Under the pieces are notes generated by a model that did no database searches, had not been told where the DNA came from, and saw only the letters and a list, made by a program, of their open reading frames with translations. A stretch of 64,000 nucleotides of DNA from Burkholderia sp. WP9 (GTDB taxonomy: Bacteria > Pseudomonadota > Gammaproteobacteria > Burkholderiales > Burkholderiaceae): assembly GCF_900104795.1 (NCBI RefSeq), contig NZ_FNTG01000001.1, forward strand, positions 4,464,001-4,528,000. The letters run 5' to 3'. Every line of letters starts with the position of its first letter. Position 1 is the first letter of the stretch. A program made the translations under genes and the position numbers. This document shows, piece after piece, positions 1 to 9,272 of this stretch.

Positions 1-1
1 C

Positions 2-130
2 GGTCATGCGAGCGATGCGCAGATCGACAAGCTCCATGCGGCGGGCGCGCGTCACGTATTCGACGACATGCAGCAACTGCCGGAACTGGTCGCGCAATGG
101 ACGCTGAGCGTGACGGCCGCCGCGCCGTAA
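2..130 (+). CDS. 3' end of a HAD-superfamily-like hydrolase (partial, cut by window edge)
   Basis: Only the last 42 codons are present, reading in frame 2 to a TAA at 128-130. The fragment contains [19 protein letters not shown] followed by a short tail. A C-terminal 'GA..VFDDM.QLP.L' ending is typical of small HAD-type phosphatases. Genes of that kind are often found inside polyol ABC-transporter operons just before the ATPase gene, which is the position here. No catalytic motif lies inside the window, so the assignment rests on the tail and the context and is tentative. The gap to the ATPase start is 119 bp. Confidence 0.45.
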   Translation, partial: GHASDAQIDKLHAAGARHVFDDMQQLPELVAQWTLSVTAAAP

Positions 131-249
131 ACGGCATACGTGGCACGGGAAAGGGCGGCACCGGGATACGAATCAACGCGGCAGCCTGGGGAAATTCAGG
201 CAACCGAAGCAACGGACAAGCAACACATAGCATTACACGGAGACACATC

Positions 250-1359
250 ATGGCAAGCGTAACTCTGCGCAACATCCGGAAGGCGTACGACGACAACGAA
301 GTGATGCGCGACATCAACCTCGATATCGCCGACGGCGAGTTCGTCGTGTTCGTGGGCCCGAGCGGTTGCGGTAAATCAACGCTGATGCGGATGATCGCCG
401 GCCTCGAAGATATCAGCGGCGGCGATCTGACCATCGACGGCATGCGCGTGAACGACGTGGCGCCCGCCAAGCGCGGGATCGCGATGGTGTTCCAGTCGTA
501 CGCGCTATATCCGCACATGACGCTCTACGACAACATGGCGTTCGGCCTGAAACTCGCCGGCACCAAGAAGCCGGAAATCGACGCGGCCGTGCGCAACGCG
601 GCGAAGATCCTGCACATCGACCATCTGCTCGACCGCAAGCCGAAGCAGTTGTCCGGCGGACAGCGTCAGCGCGTGGCGATCGGCCGCGCGATCACGCGCA
701 AGCCGAAAGTGTTCCTGTTCGACGAACCGCTGTCGAATCTCGACGCCGCGTTGCGCGTGAAGATGCGCCTCGAATTCGCGCGTCTGCATGACGAACTGAA
801 GACCACGATGATCTACGTGACGCACGATCAGGTCGAAGCCATGACGCTGGCGGACAAAATCGTCGTGCTGTCGGCGGGCAATCTGGAGCAGGTCGGCAGC
901 CCGACCATGCTGTATCACGCGCCCGCCAACCGTTTCGTGGCGGGATTCATCGGTTCGCCGAAGATGAATTTCATGGAAGGTGTCGTGCAGTCGGTCACGC
1001 ATGACGGTGTCACGGTGCGCTATGAAACCGGCGAAACCCAGCGCGTCGCGGTGGAACCGGCCGCGGTCAAACAGGGCGACAAGGTGACGGTCGGCATTCG
1101 CCCCGAGCATCTGCATGTCGGCATGGCCGAGGACGGCGTTTCGGCCCGCACCATGGCGGTCGAATCGCTCGGCGACGCGGCGTATCTGTATGCAGAGTCG
1201 AGCGTTGCGCCGGACGGGCTGATCGCGCGGATTCCGCCGCTCGAGCGGCATACCAAGGGCGAGACCCAAAAACTCGGCGCGACGCCGGAGCATTGCCATT
1301 TGTTCGACAGCGCGGGGAAAGCATTCCAGCGCAAGATCGTCGAAGTGCTGGCCGCGTAA
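250..1359 (+). CDS. Sugar/polyol ABC transporter ATP-binding protein (MalK/UgpC/SmoK type)
   Basis: This is the cytoplasmic ATPase that powers a carbohydrate importer of the CUT1 class (369 aa, the usual family length). Visible motifs are Walker [10 protein letters not shown], the Q-loop region [12 protein letters not shown], signature [15 protein letters not shown], Walker [14 protein letters not shown] and the switch [15 protein letters not shown]-terminal TOBE-type regulatory domain occupies the last ~120 residues. The start at MASVTLRN is preceded by GGAGA about 7 bases upstream; an in-frame extension to 97 has no family similarity. The binding protein and permeases presumably lie upstream of the window. 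The nearby dalD and xylB genes suggest arabitol, mannitol or sorbitol as substrate; this is inferred. A second copy of its last 28 codons lies at 4241-4324. Confidence 0.95.
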   Translation: MASVTLRNIRKAYDDNEVMRDINLDIADGEFVVFVGPSGCGKSTLMRMIAGLEDISGGDLTIDGMRVNDVAPAKRGIAMVFQSYALYPHMTLYDNMAFGLKLAGTKKPEIDAAVRNAAKILHIDHLLDRKPKQLSGGQRQRVAIGRAITRKPKVFLFDEPLSNLDAALRVKMRLEFARLHDELKTTMIYVTHDQVEAMTLADKIVVLSAGNLEQVGSPTMLYHAPANRFVAGFIGSPKMNFMEGVVQSVTHDGVTVRYETGETQRVAVEPAAVKQGDKVTVGIRPEHLHVGMAEDGVSARTMAVESLGDAAYLYAESSVAPDGLIARIPPLERHTKGETQKLGATPEHCHLFDSAGKAFQRKIVEVLAA

Positions 1360-1416
1360 GTTTTCCAAGGGCCGCCTTCTTGCGGCCCTGACTTCCGAAC
1401 GCTGCAACGACTCTGT

Positions 1417-1446
1417 GCCGCGCCCTTCGAGCGCGGCATTTTTTTC
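1417..1446 (+). terminator. Rho-independent terminator after the ABC ATPase
   Basis: A 7-bp stem GCCGCGC/GCGCGGC (1417-1423 with 1431-1437) is followed by ATTTTTTT. A second perfect 8-bp hairpin without a T-run lies just upstream (1368-1375 with 1382-1389). Together they should end the transporter transcript before the cholesterol-oxidase gene. Confidence 0.8.
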
Positions 1447-1636
1447 ATCAATAATGCGTGGCTGCGTTGGTCGACAGATCCATCCTGATCAATCGAGTGA
1501 CGCGCAAGCGCTAACGTCCCGCCTATCCCATCTGCTCAACGCAACAGCTCGCCGCATCCGGTCAACCGCGTTTATCGTGATCGTGACGGTCATGTCATGA
1601 ATAGTCATCGCCTCGCGAACGCCTAAAGAAAATAGC

Positions 1637-3436
1637 ATGGGGACTGAAATCTTCTTCCCATCAACAGGCATTCGAGCGAACGTGACCCACTCTCTTCAAG
1701 ATGTTCTTACACCACCGCCACGACGTAAATTCATTGCTGATATCGCCCGGCTCTCGGTGGCTGGAGTCGTGACCGGATGGACGCCGGTTTATCAGATCGC
1801 CGCGCACGCGCAAGGCGCCGCGCCTGTTCCGGCCAATTTTCCCGCCGGTATTCCGCTGTATAAGCAGGCATTCCAGAATTGGAGCGGTGAAATCGCGATA
1901 GCGGACGTCTGGACAGCATCGCCCGACACGCCCGCTGCTGTCGTCACGATTGTCAATTGGGCGCGCGCGAACGGATATCGCATCAGGCCGCGCGGCTATA
2001 TGCACAACTGGTCCCCGCTGACGATCGACCGGACCAGCGGGGCGTCACAAGTCGTCCTGCTCGACATGACGAGGTCGCTCAACGCAGTAACCGTGGACAC
2101 GTCATCTCAGCCCGCACGCGTCACGGCGCAAACCGGCATTTCGATGGAAGCGTTACTCGCCACGCTGGAAAAATTCGGTCTGGGCGTGACGGCCTCGCCA
2201 GCTCCAGGTGACATTACGCTAGGCGGCGCTCTTGCGATCGGTGCGCACGGAACAGCCATACCCGCTTCCGGCGAAACCGCTTTGAAGGGGCATACCTACG
2301 GCTCGCTTAGCAATCTGATCCTGTCGCTGACGGCGGTCGTGTTCGATGCCCAGAAACAGCAGTATGCGCTGCGCACGTTCAAGCGAACCGATGCGGACAT
2401 CGGTGCGTTGCTTGTTCATCTCGGCCGCGCGTTGATCGTCGAGGCGACGCTCGAAGCGGGCGTCAACCAGCGGCTGCGCTGCCAGAGTTTCGTGGATATT
2501 CCGGCATCCGAACTGTTCGCCCCGGCGAAGTCCGGGGGGCGTACGATCGAATCGTTCCTCGAGCGCACAGGCCGGATGGAGGCGATCTGGTTTCCGTTCA
2601 CGAGTTGCCCGTGGCTCAAGGTGTGGACGGTGCAATCCCGCAAGCCGCTCTTCTCGCGGGAGGTGACGAAGCCCTATAACTATTCATTTTCCGATTCCAT
2701 CCCGCAGCCGCTGGCGGAGCTGATCAAACGCATCGTGATCGGGGGCGAACGCCACCTGACGCCGGCTTTTGGGCAGCTGCAGATGGGTATCGTCGTGGCG
2801 GGGCTGGGCGTCACGTTCAGTGGCGACATCTGGGGCTGGTCGCGCAACGTTCTGCAATACGTCCGTCCTTCGACGCTGCGCGTGACCGCAAACGGCTACG
2901 CCGTGCTTGCCCGGCGTGCTGACGTGCAACGCGTCATCCACGAGTTCGTGCAGTTCTATCAGAACCGGGTCGAGGCCTACAGGCAACGCGGCGAGTACCC
3001 AATGAATGGCCCGGTCGAAATCCGCGTGACGGGGCTCGACCAACCGGCCGATGCCGGGTCGGGTGCCGCCACGCCGTCGCTTGCCGCACTCAAGCCGCGC
3101 CCAGACCATCCGGAGTGGAACATCGCCGTCTACTTCGACATTTTGACGATGCCCGGCACGCCGGCGGCGAACGGTTTCTATCGCGAAATCGAGCAATGGA
3201 TGATGTCGAACTACGCAGGCTCATATGCGACCGTGCGCCCCGAATGGTCGAAAGGCTGGGCCTATACAAATGCCGCCGCGTGGCAGGACAGCGTGATGAT
3301 TGGCAGCACGATTCCGAATCTGTATTCCGAGGGACAGCCGTCAGGGGCCAGTTGGAACACGGCGCGCAATACGCTTAACCGCCACGATCCGCACCGCATC
3401 TTTTCTTCCACGCTGCTTGACTGTCTGCTCCCTTAA
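1637..3436 (+). CDS. Secreted FAD-linked cholesterol-oxidase-like oxidoreductase (VAO/PCMH family)
   Basis: Predicted flavoprotein of the class II (covalent FAD) cholesterol oxidase group, which oxidises and isomerises 3-hydroxysterols using oxygen. The N-terminus carries PPRRKFIADIARLSVAG, a twin-arginine-like export signal. It is followed by an FAD-binding PCMH fold with RGYMHNWSPL, whose His matches the flavin-linking histidine of this family, and then GDITLGGALAIGAHGT. The C-terminal substrate domain holds GPVEIRVTG, matching the Glu-x-Arg catalytic pair of the class II enzymes. The start at 1637 (599 aa) has a weak ribosome site; GTG at 1682 is an alternative and still keeps the signal. 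It is separated from the ATPase by terminators and lies within an apparent insertion. True substrate is unknown. Confidence 0.85.
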   Translation: MGTEIFFPSTGIRANVTHSLQDVLTPPPRRKFIADIARLSVAGVVTGWTPVYQIAAHAQGAAPVPANFPAGIPLYKQAFQNWSGEIAIADVWTASPDTPAAVVTIVNWARANGYRIRPRGYMHNWSPLTIDRTSGASQVVLLDMTRSLNAVTVDTSSQPARVTAQTGISMEALLATLEKFGLGVTASPAPGDITLGGALAIGAHGTAIPASGETALKGHTYGSLSNLILSLTAVVFDAQKQQYALRTFKRTDADIGALLVHLGRALIVEATLEAGVNQRLRCQSFVDIPASELFAPAKSGGRTIESFLERTGRMEAIWFPFTSCPWLKVWTVQSRKPLFSREVTKPYNYSFSDSIPQPLAELIKRIVIGGERHLTPAFGQLQMGIVVAGLGVTFSGDIWGWSRNVLQYVRPSTLRVTANGYAVLARRADVQRVIHEFVQFYQNRVEAYRQRGEYPMNGPVEIRVTGLDQPADAGSGAATPSLAALKPRPDHPEWNIAVYFDILTMPGTPAANGFYREIEQWMMSNYAGSYATVRPEWSKGWAYTNAAAWQDSVMIGSTIPNLYSEGQPSGASWNTARNTLNRHDPHRIFSSTLLDCLLP

Positions 3437-3580
3437 CGCAGGCGGCGAGCGCGTCCGCGCGATCGGCAGCGGACCCGCTTTCAACCGGCTCCAGCATTGA
3501 ACGGTGACTCGTCGCGAGCCGCTGACCAATACCCGGCCAGACGGGTTATCTGGCACGCAAAATCAACAGAGGAAATCAGC

Positions 3581-4165
3581 ATGCAACGACTCACGTCGAC
3601 GAAAATCGACACGTATTTTTCCAGTGCGCGATTCAGCAATTCGAATGCTTCGGACGTGCCATCTGTCCCGTCCGCATGCGGCGGACACGGGCGGGAGCGG
3701 CGGATGTCCGGGTTTAACGCCACCTTCGGCAATACGGAACGTGACTGCGCTGGCTCCAGCGCCACTCGCGAACGGGTGCGCGACTCAGATGTCATGAGCG
3801 CAACCTCGATGGTCACCAGCCGGGACGGGATGTCGACGTCTTCCTATCCTTCCAGATGCGGCAAGCCTGACCAATCTGCGGACTCGAACATGAAGAGCGT
3901 GAACAGTTTGATCGGCTCAGCGATGATCGACTGCGTGTCCAGGAGCAACGACTTTCTGAATACGCCGCTCATTTCCTTGGTCGGCCAGCTGTTCAACCTG
4001 GCCGGCCCCTGCGGGCGGATTTGTCACGTGTTACCCGATCTCGCCGGTTATGCCGTTTCCAAGGCGGTCGCCGGCATTGGTCGGGCGCTAGGCGGTACCG
4101 GCTCGCCGAACTACCATTTCGAACACGAGTGGTTGCCCGGCGGCACGTCCCCGGAGCGGGCCTGA
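3581..4165 (+). CDS. Hypothetical protein, orphan cargo gene next to the cholesterol oxidase
   Basis: I do not recognise this 194-aa protein. The start at MQRLTSTKI is supported by AGAGGA 8 bases upstream; the reading frame continues upstream to 3497 without a better site. The first ~110 residues are polar, rich in Ser/Thr/Asn/Arg, and probably disordered. The middle and end (from about SLIGSAMIDC) contain hydrophobic and amphipathic stretches such as LISLVGQLFNLAG and AGYAVSKAVAGIGRALGG. There are six cysteines and no clear signal peptide. Together with the oxidase it forms the cargo between the two copies of the ATPase 3' end. A polar N-terminus plus amphipathic C-terminus could suit an exported effector, but that is speculation. 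Confidence 0.5.
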   Translation: MQRLTSTKIDTYFSSARFSNSNASDVPSVPSACGGHGRERRMSGFNATFGNTERDCAGSSATRERVRDSDVMSATSMVTSRDGMSTSSYPSRCGKPDQSADSNMKSVNSLIGSAMIDCVSRSNDFLNTPLISLVGQLFNLAGPCGRICHVLPDLAGYAVSKAVAGIGRALGGTGSPNYHFEHEWLPGGTSPERA

Positions 4166-4231
4166 TCCCTTCGGCATGCGCAGTCGGTCATGTCCGATGA
4201 TGTTGTTGTTTCGCGGCGAACCGGCGAGCGG

Positions 4232-4324
4232 CAAAATCCCGGCGCGACGCCGGAGCATTGCCATTTGTCCGACAGCGCAGGCAAAGCATTCCAGCGTAAG
4301 ATCGTTGAAGTGCTAGCCGCGTGA
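4232..4324 (+). pseudogene. Second, diverged copy of the 3' end of the ABC ATPase gene
   Basis: The 84 bases at 4241-4324 encode [17 protein letters not shown] and on to VLAA-stop, the same C-terminus as the ATPase at 1276-1359. The copies differ at about seven positions. Most are silent third-position changes (GGG/GGC, CGC/CGT, GTC/GTT, CTG/CTA, TAA/TGA) with one Phe-to-Ser change, so both copies evolved under coding selection. Homology fades upstream of about 4232. The fragment is directly followed by a strong terminator and then DUF1330, so it is probably the native gene end left after an insertion. Confidence 0.85.
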
Positions 4325-4330
4325 CGATTG

Positions 4331-4360
4331 GGAAAGCGGCGGGCGCGCCGCTTTCCTTTT
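4331..4360 (+). terminator. Rho-independent terminator, probably the ancestral one of the ATPase operon
   Basis: A perfect 10-bp stem GGAAAGCGGC/GCCGCTTTCC (4331-4340 with 4347-4356), a 6-base loop and a TTTT tail. It lies 6 bases after the stop of the remnant ATPase 3' end. Confidence 0.85.
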
Positions 4361-4381
4361 CAATCACGCTCTGGAACGCCC

Positions 4382-4678
4382 ATGCCCGCCTACGTCGTCA
4401 TTACGCGCGAGAAAACGCTCGATCCCGCCAAACTGGAAGAGTACAAACAGGTTGCGCCTGCAACTTTCGAGCAGCATCCGGTGATGATGCTGGCGAGCCA
4501 TGGGCGCAGGGAAGTGGTGGAAGGTCCGGCGATCGAAGACATTCTGATCCTCGAATTCACCAGCTACGATGAAGCGCTCGCCTGGTATCACAGCCCGGAG
4601 TATCAGGCCGTCAGCGATACGCGCCTGCAAGGCGCCGACTATCGCATCATCATCACCGAAGGCTTGCCGGTCATGTAA
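4382..4678 (+). CDS. DUF1330 family protein
   Basis: A 98-aa single-domain protein of the DUF1330 family (dimeric alpha-beta barrel, ferredoxin-like fold). MPAYVVITRE at the N-terminus, a central ILILEFTSYDEALAWYHSPEY and a C-terminal YRIIITEGL match the family pattern well. Members are small cytoplasmic proteins with no settled reaction. The start at MPAYVV fits the family; the upstream in-frame ATG at 4328 lies inside the terminator hairpin. It converges with the SorC regulator (52 bp between the stops) and was probably the original downstream neighbour of the transporter operon. Confidence 0.85.
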   Translation: MPAYVVITREKTLDPAKLEEYKQVAPATFEQHPVMMLASHGRREVVEGPAIEDILILEFTSYDEALAWYHSPEYQAVSDTRLQGADYRIIITEGLPVM

Positions 4679-4730
4679 GACGAACGCGGACCGCTTTCGG
4701 CGCAGCGTCCGACGGTGTGCGAACTTCCGC

Positions 4731-5678
4731 TCAGGCTTCGAGCGCGGCTCGCGCGCACGACTCGTCAGTGACCAGTCCGGAGAGCCAGCCGCCTTTGAGC
4801 ACCGCAATCAGCGCCTCGCGCTTGCGCTCGCCGCCGGCGAAGCCGATGGTGGGACGCCGTGGCGGCGAATCCAGTGCGATGCTCGTCACGCGCCGGCCGA
4901 TCGGCGATTCGACGTGCGCACCGGCCGAATCGATCGGCAGTCCGAGCATTTCGGCCACCGCGCCGTTCTGCATCAATTCCTTCACTTCCGCCGACGTAAT
5001 GAAGCCGTCTTCGTGCAACGGACAATTCGGCCCGATATTGCCGATGCCGACGAACGCCACGTCGGCCTGCGCCGACAGCGATTCGACGATCCGGTACAGC
5101 CGGTGATTGCACCACTGCGCGCGCTCCGCTTCGCTATCGGCGAGCAGCGGCGCGGGCAGCAGAAAATGCTTGCCGCCGGTCTTCTCCGAAATGTGCAGCG
5201 CGACGTCGTAGCGGTTCGAGGAGCCGTCCTGGGCGATCGCCCCGACCATGGATACCAGCCGGTGTTGCGGACGGTCCAGTTGCGCGATCTGATCGACCGC
5301 GGCCTTCAGCGTCCGGCCGCTGCTCACCGCGACCACCATCGGCTTTTCTTCGCCGAGATAGCGCTCCATCACCTGCGCGCCGGCCACCGCCAGCTTGCGG
5401 TCGACTTCCTCCGACGTATCGCTGTCGACCGGCACCACTTCGCACATGCTCAGACCGTAGCGCTTCGACAGTTGATCGGCGAGCGCGAGGCAATCGGCCA
5501 GTTGATGATCGACGCGCACGCGAATCAGATTCTTTTCCACCGCGAAGGCGACCAGCCGCTGCGCGACCGGACGCGACACCTGGAGTTTTTCGGCGATCTC
5601 GTTCTGGGTATTGCCGGCGACGTAGTAGAGCCACGCGGCGCGGGTAGCAAGATCTAATTTTTCTGTGGACTTGGGCAC
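4731..5678 (-). CDS. SorC/DeoR-type sugar-binding transcriptional regulator
   Basis: A 315-aa regulator. The N-terminal helix-turn-helix (about residues 20-50) reads NEIAEKLQVSRPVAQRLV. The rest is a SorC-type effector-binding domain with typical VVAVSSGRTL and DVAFVGIGNIG segments. In the family this domain binds a phosphorylated sugar and changes DNA binding. It lies 90 bp downstream of xylB on the same strand, and probably senses a product of arabitol/xylulose catabolism (for example xylulose 5-phosphate) and controls the dalD-xylB genes and perhaps the ABC operon. The specific effector is inferred. Confidence 0.88.
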   Translation of the reverse strand: MPKSTEKLDLATRAAWLYYVAGNTQNEIAEKLQVSRPVAQRLVAFAVEKNLIRVRVDHQLADCLALADQLSKRYGLSMCEVVPVDSDTSEEVDRKLAVAGAQVMERYLGEEKPMVVAVSSGRTLKAAVDQIAQLDRPQHRLVSMVGAIAQDGSSNRYDVALHISEKTGGKHFLLPAPLLADSEAERAQWCNHRLYRIVESLSAQADVAFVGIGNIGPNCPLHEDGFITSAEVKELMQNGAVAEMLGLPIDSAGAHVESPIGRRVTSIALDSPPRRPTIGFAGGERKREALIAVLKGGWLSGLVTDESCARAALEA

Positions 5679-5768
5679 GGTGACGGTTCGCTTGAAGTGC
5701 GCCGATGATAGCAGCCGGTCTGCGCGCTTTAACTACACCTGGCGCGCAAACCGGCTGCGGATTGCCGG

Positions 5769-7250
5769 TCAGGCAAGCGGCTGCCGCGCGGGGTCGAACA
5801 GCGGCCGCACATGGCGATAGAGTGCGCGAAACGCTTCGAGTCGCGCGCGCAATTCGGCGTGGCGGCGCGGGTTCGGTGTGAACTCCTTTTCGATCGGCGG
5901 CTTGGTCAGCACCGTGGCCGGATCGCCGCCGGCCGCCAGCCAGCCGAGACGTGCCGCGCCGAGCGCCGCGCCGGTTTCGCCGCCGCCGTGCTTGCGCGTC
6001 GCCGTATCGAGCGAGTCGGCCAGCAATTGCGCCCAGTAGTCGCTGCGGGCGCCGCCGCCGAGCAGGGATAGCGCCTTCGCTTCGGTGCCGGCCGCGCGCA
6101 GCGCGTCGAGGCCGTCGGTGAGCGCGAGCGTGACGCCTTCGAGTACCGCGTAGCCGAGCAGCGCGCGATCAGTTGCGTGATTCATGCCGAAGAACACGCC
6201 TTGCGCATACGGGTCGTTGTGCGGCGTGCGTTCGCCGGACAGATAGGGCAAAAAGAGCGGCGCGGTGTTCAACGCGTCGGCCGGGAGCGCCTCGATTTCG
6301 CCGAGCAGGGTCGGCTCGTCGGTGGAGGTGAGCTTGCAGACCCAGCGCAGGCAACTCGCGGCGGACAGCACCACGCTCATCTGATGCCAGCGATCCGGAA
6401 TCGCGTGACAGAACGCATGCACCGCCGAAGCCGGATTCGGCCGGAAGCTGTCGCCGACCACGCACAACACGCCCGACGTGCCGAGCGAAACGAAGCCGTC
6501 GCCGGGTTGCGTCGCGCCGATGCCGATCGCGCTTGTGGCGTTGTCGCCACCGCCGGCCGCGACGATCACGCCGTCGCTCAGGCCGAATTCGCGCGCTACC
6601 TCGGGCAGCAGCGTGCCGGACGGCTCGCTGCCTTCGCACAGGCTCGGCATCTGCGCGCGTGACATGTTGCAGGCCGCGAGCAGCGAATCGGACCAGTCGC
6701 GTTTGGCGACGTCGAGCCACAGCGTGCCGGCCGCGTCCGATGGATCGGACACCTTGCCGCCGGTCAATTGCAGGCGCAAGTAATCCTTCGGTAGCAGCAC
6801 GCAGGCGGTCCGCGCAAAAATGTCGGGCTCATGGCGCGCGACCCACAGCAGCTTCGGCGCGGTGAAACCGGGCATGGCGAGATTGCCGGCCACGCTGTGC
6901 AACTCCGGCGCGCGTTCGGTCAATTCCGCGCATTCCTTGTCGCTGCGCATGTCGTTCCATAGGATCGCGGGCCGCAACACGCGGTCCTGCGCGTCCAGCA
7001 GCACGGCGCCGTGCATCTGACCGGACAGGCCGATGCCGCGAATCTGCGCGAACTCGTCGGGATGTTTGGCGCGCAGGGCGGCGAGCGCGCTGCGCGTGCC
7101 TGCCCACCAGTCTTCGGGATTCTGCTCGGCCCAGCGCTGATGAGGGCGCGAAACGGTAAACGGTGAGCCTGCGGTGCCGATCACGCGTCCGTTGGAGGCG
7201 AGCAGCAGAACTTTCACTTCGGACGTGCCGAGGTCGATGCCGAGATACAT
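5769..7250 (-). CDS. xylB: Xylulokinase
   Basis: FGGY-family kinase of 493 aa that phosphorylates D-xylulose to D-xylulose 5-phosphate. The N-terminal lobe starts MYLGIDLGTSEVKVLLL (phosphate-binding loop), then LSGQMHGAVLLD and AILWNDMRSD, typical of xylulokinases. The C-terminal lobe has GGGDNATSAIGIG with the likely catalytic Asp, and SLLGGGARSDYWAQLLAD. It sits between dalD and the SorC regulator on the same strand. The 150-bp gap from dalD holds only a short CATGGC/GCCATG hairpin (7295-7313). Together with DalD it completes conversion of D-arabitol to a pentose-phosphate intermediate. Confidence 0.95.
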   Translation of the reverse strand: MYLGIDLGTSEVKVLLLASNGRVIGTAGSPFTVSRPHQRWAEQNPEDWWAGTRSALAALRAKHPDEFAQIRGIGLSGQMHGAVLLDAQDRVLRPAILWNDMRSDKECAELTERAPELHSVAGNLAMPGFTAPKLLWVARHEPDIFARTACVLLPKDYLRLQLTGGKVSDPSDAAGTLWLDVAKRDWSDSLLAACNMSRAQMPSLCEGSEPSGTLLPEVAREFGLSDGVIVAAGGGDNATSAIGIGATQPGDGFVSLGTSGVLCVVGDSFRPNPASAVHAFCHAIPDRWHQMSVVLSAASCLRWVCKLTSTDEPTLLGEIEALPADALNTAPLFLPYLSGERTPHNDPYAQGVFFGMNHATDRALLGYAVLEGVTLALTDGLDALRAAGTEAKALSLLGGGARSDYWAQLLADSLDTATRKHGGGETGAALGAARLGWLAAGGDPATVLTKPPIEKEFTPNPRRHAELRARLEAFRALYRHVRPLFDPARQPLA

Positions 7251-7400
7251 GGGCGCGGAACCTTCGTCGTTAGAGATGCGCTACTTTAGCCGCACATGGC
7301 GCGCGGTGCCATGCGCATTAAGCCTGGCAGCGCGTGTTTCGATGCCGCGCGACGCGCGGCGCTTGTTGAGCTCAATGGATGAGGCTGGCGCGGTCGGCGC

Positions 7401-8813
7401 TCAAATCGCGCCGCGTTTGGCCAGCCATACATCGACACGCGCCAGTGCGCCCTCCAGCGCCGACTCCAGTTCCGGCGTCTGCGCCATGCTGCCCCATAGC
7501 AGCCGGTCGGCGGCGAACGCTTTCAACGGATCGGGCGCCGCGAAAAAGCCGCGCGCCACGCGCTCGTCCATCACACCATCCTGATACGTGTACGGCAGCT
7601 TGCCGGCGTTCCAGCGTTCGAGAAAGCGGAAGAACAGCGCGGGCAGCATTGCCGTCGCCGCCGGTGTGGCGCCGCGCTCGAAGCACTCCGTCAACGTCGG
7701 CGCGATAAAGCCTGGCAGCTTCGAAAAGCCGTCCGCCGCCACGCGCTGGTTCGTGTCCTGGATATACGGATTGCTGAAGCGCTCCAGCACCACGTCGCGA
7801 TAGCGTTCGAGATCGAGCGGACTCGGTGTGAGACACGGAATCACGTCCTCCGTGACGTAGTCGAAGGCGAATCGATTGATGTCCGCGTCGAGCGTGCCTT
7901 CGTGAATGTAGTTCAGCCCGACCAGCGTACCCGCCCATGCGATGCAGCTGTGCGGCGCATTGAGAATGCGGATCTTCGCTTCTTCGTACGGCATCACCGA
8001 GTCGACCAGTTCCGCGCCGACCTTTTCCCATGCCGGGCGGCCCGCGATAAACCGGTCTTCGATCACCCACTGAATGAACGCTTCGCCCATTACCGGGCAG
8101 GCGTCGTCGACGCCGGTGGCGGCCTTGACGCGTTCGCGCACATCCGGCGTGGGACGCGGCGTAATGCGATCGACCATCGAACTCGGACAGGCCGTGTTGT
8201 CGTCGAACCATTGCGCGAGTTCCTCCGCGCCGCGTCGTTCGAGAAACTCGCTCATGCCCGCATGGAAGCGCTCGCCGTTGCTGCGCAGGTTGTCGCAGGT
8301 CTGCAGCGTGACGGGGCCCGCGCCGCGCTTCATGCGCGCGTCGAGAATCGCTGCGAGCGCGCCGTAAATGGTGGTGTGGCCGCCCTTGAGGTCGGCGGCG
8401 AGATCGGCGTTGGCGGTGTCGAGCTCGTCATCTTCGTCGAGGTAATAGCCGCCTTCGGTGACGGTGAACGCGATGATCTTGCAGGCCGGGTCGGCGCCCG
8501 CTTCGATCAGCGCGTCGAGGCTTTCGGTCCACGGCACGACGCGCTCGATCGAGCGAATGGTTTCGTACGCGCGCTCACCTTGGGGCGTGACGGTCTCGAG
8601 TGTGTAGACGCCGTTTTGCGCGGCGAGCGCTTCGAGCACCGCATTCATGTCGCTGCGGATGTTGCCGACCGTCAGCGACCAGTGCGGCTCGCCGGGCACC
8701 TTGGCCTCGTTCAACCGATGCAGATACCACGCCTGATGCGCGCGATGAAACGATCCCGCGCCGATGTGCAGGATCACGTGTGCGGCAGCGCCGCTGCCTT
8801 GCCCGCTGTTCAT
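7401..8813 (-). CDS. dalD: D-arabitol 4-dehydrogenase (polyol-specific long-chain dehydrogenase)
   Basis: A 470-aa member of the mannitol dehydrogenase family, oxidising a polyol with NAD to a ketose, most likely D-arabitol to D-xylulose. The N-terminus has HIGAGSFHRAHQAWYLHRL (nucleotide-binding region). The stretch from YTLETVTPQGERAYETIRSI through AFTVTEGGYYLDE closely resembles Klebsiella DalD from memory. A good ribosome site AGGAG precedes the ATG. Pairing with xylulokinase supports arabitol over mannitol, which would need a fructokinase. A side activity on mannitol or sorbitol is possible. It is divergent from the AraC regulator at 9273. Confidence 0.88.
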   Translation of the reverse strand: MNSGQGSGAAAHVILHIGAGSFHRAHQAWYLHRLNEAKVPGEPHWSLTVGNIRSDMNAVLEALAAQNGVYTLETVTPQGERAYETIRSIERVVPWTESLDALIEAGADPACKIIAFTVTEGGYYLDEDDELDTANADLAADLKGGHTTIYGALAAILDARMKRGAGPVTLQTCDNLRSNGERFHAGMSEFLERRGAEELAQWFDDNTACPSSMVDRITPRPTPDVRERVKAATGVDDACPVMGEAFIQWVIEDRFIAGRPAWEKVGAELVDSVMPYEEAKIRILNAPHSCIAWAGTLVGLNYIHEGTLDADINRFAFDYVTEDVIPCLTPSPLDLERYRDVVLERFSNPYIQDTNQRVAADGFSKLPGFIAPTLTECFERGATPAATAMLPALFFRFLERWNAGKLPYTYQDGVMDERVARGFFAAPDPLKAFAADRLLWGSMAQTPELESALEGALARVDVWLAKRGAI

Positions 8814-9272
8814 GTGCGTCTCCTGAATGTCCTTGCTCGCACGACTCGAAGCGTGCGTTTTTACGTGAGTGCCTCCAACCAGGCGCTTCGCGTCCGCGCC
8901 CCCGGGTAGCGAAGAAACCTGGAAGGCCCGGCGTTGTCTCGGTATGGAGCATTTGCTCTGCGTGTGAGCGAATGATCGTACCGGGTGAAACGAAAGTCAA
9001 GGCGGCGCCACAGGCTTTTTTGTGGCGCAGCGCGGCGCGGCGGGGCTTTTCGACGCGGCTCGCGGTACGCCGTTGTGTGGTGGAGGCGCGTTGACGCGTG
9101 TATTGCGTTGCATCAAATTTGACAGGCGAAGCGCCAGGACTAACCCGAATGCAAAAAAGTATCGATCCGCGGTTTCATTTTTAGTGGTGAAGAGCGCGTT
9201 AGCGGGTTACGGTTCGCTATATAAGACAAAGACCGGCGGCGCCTTTGGCAGGCCGCTTCATGGAGGCAGACA
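8814..9272. promoter_or_regulatory. Divergent intergenic region dalD / AraC regulator
   Basis: No credible gene is seen in these 459 bases. The part nearest dalD holds its ribosome site. On the plus strand, TTGACA at 9119-9124 and a TATATAAG stretch at 9218-9225 are the best promoter-like sequences before the AraC gene, but neither forms a good -35/-10 pair. Control elements for both genes are expected here. Confidence 0.4.
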
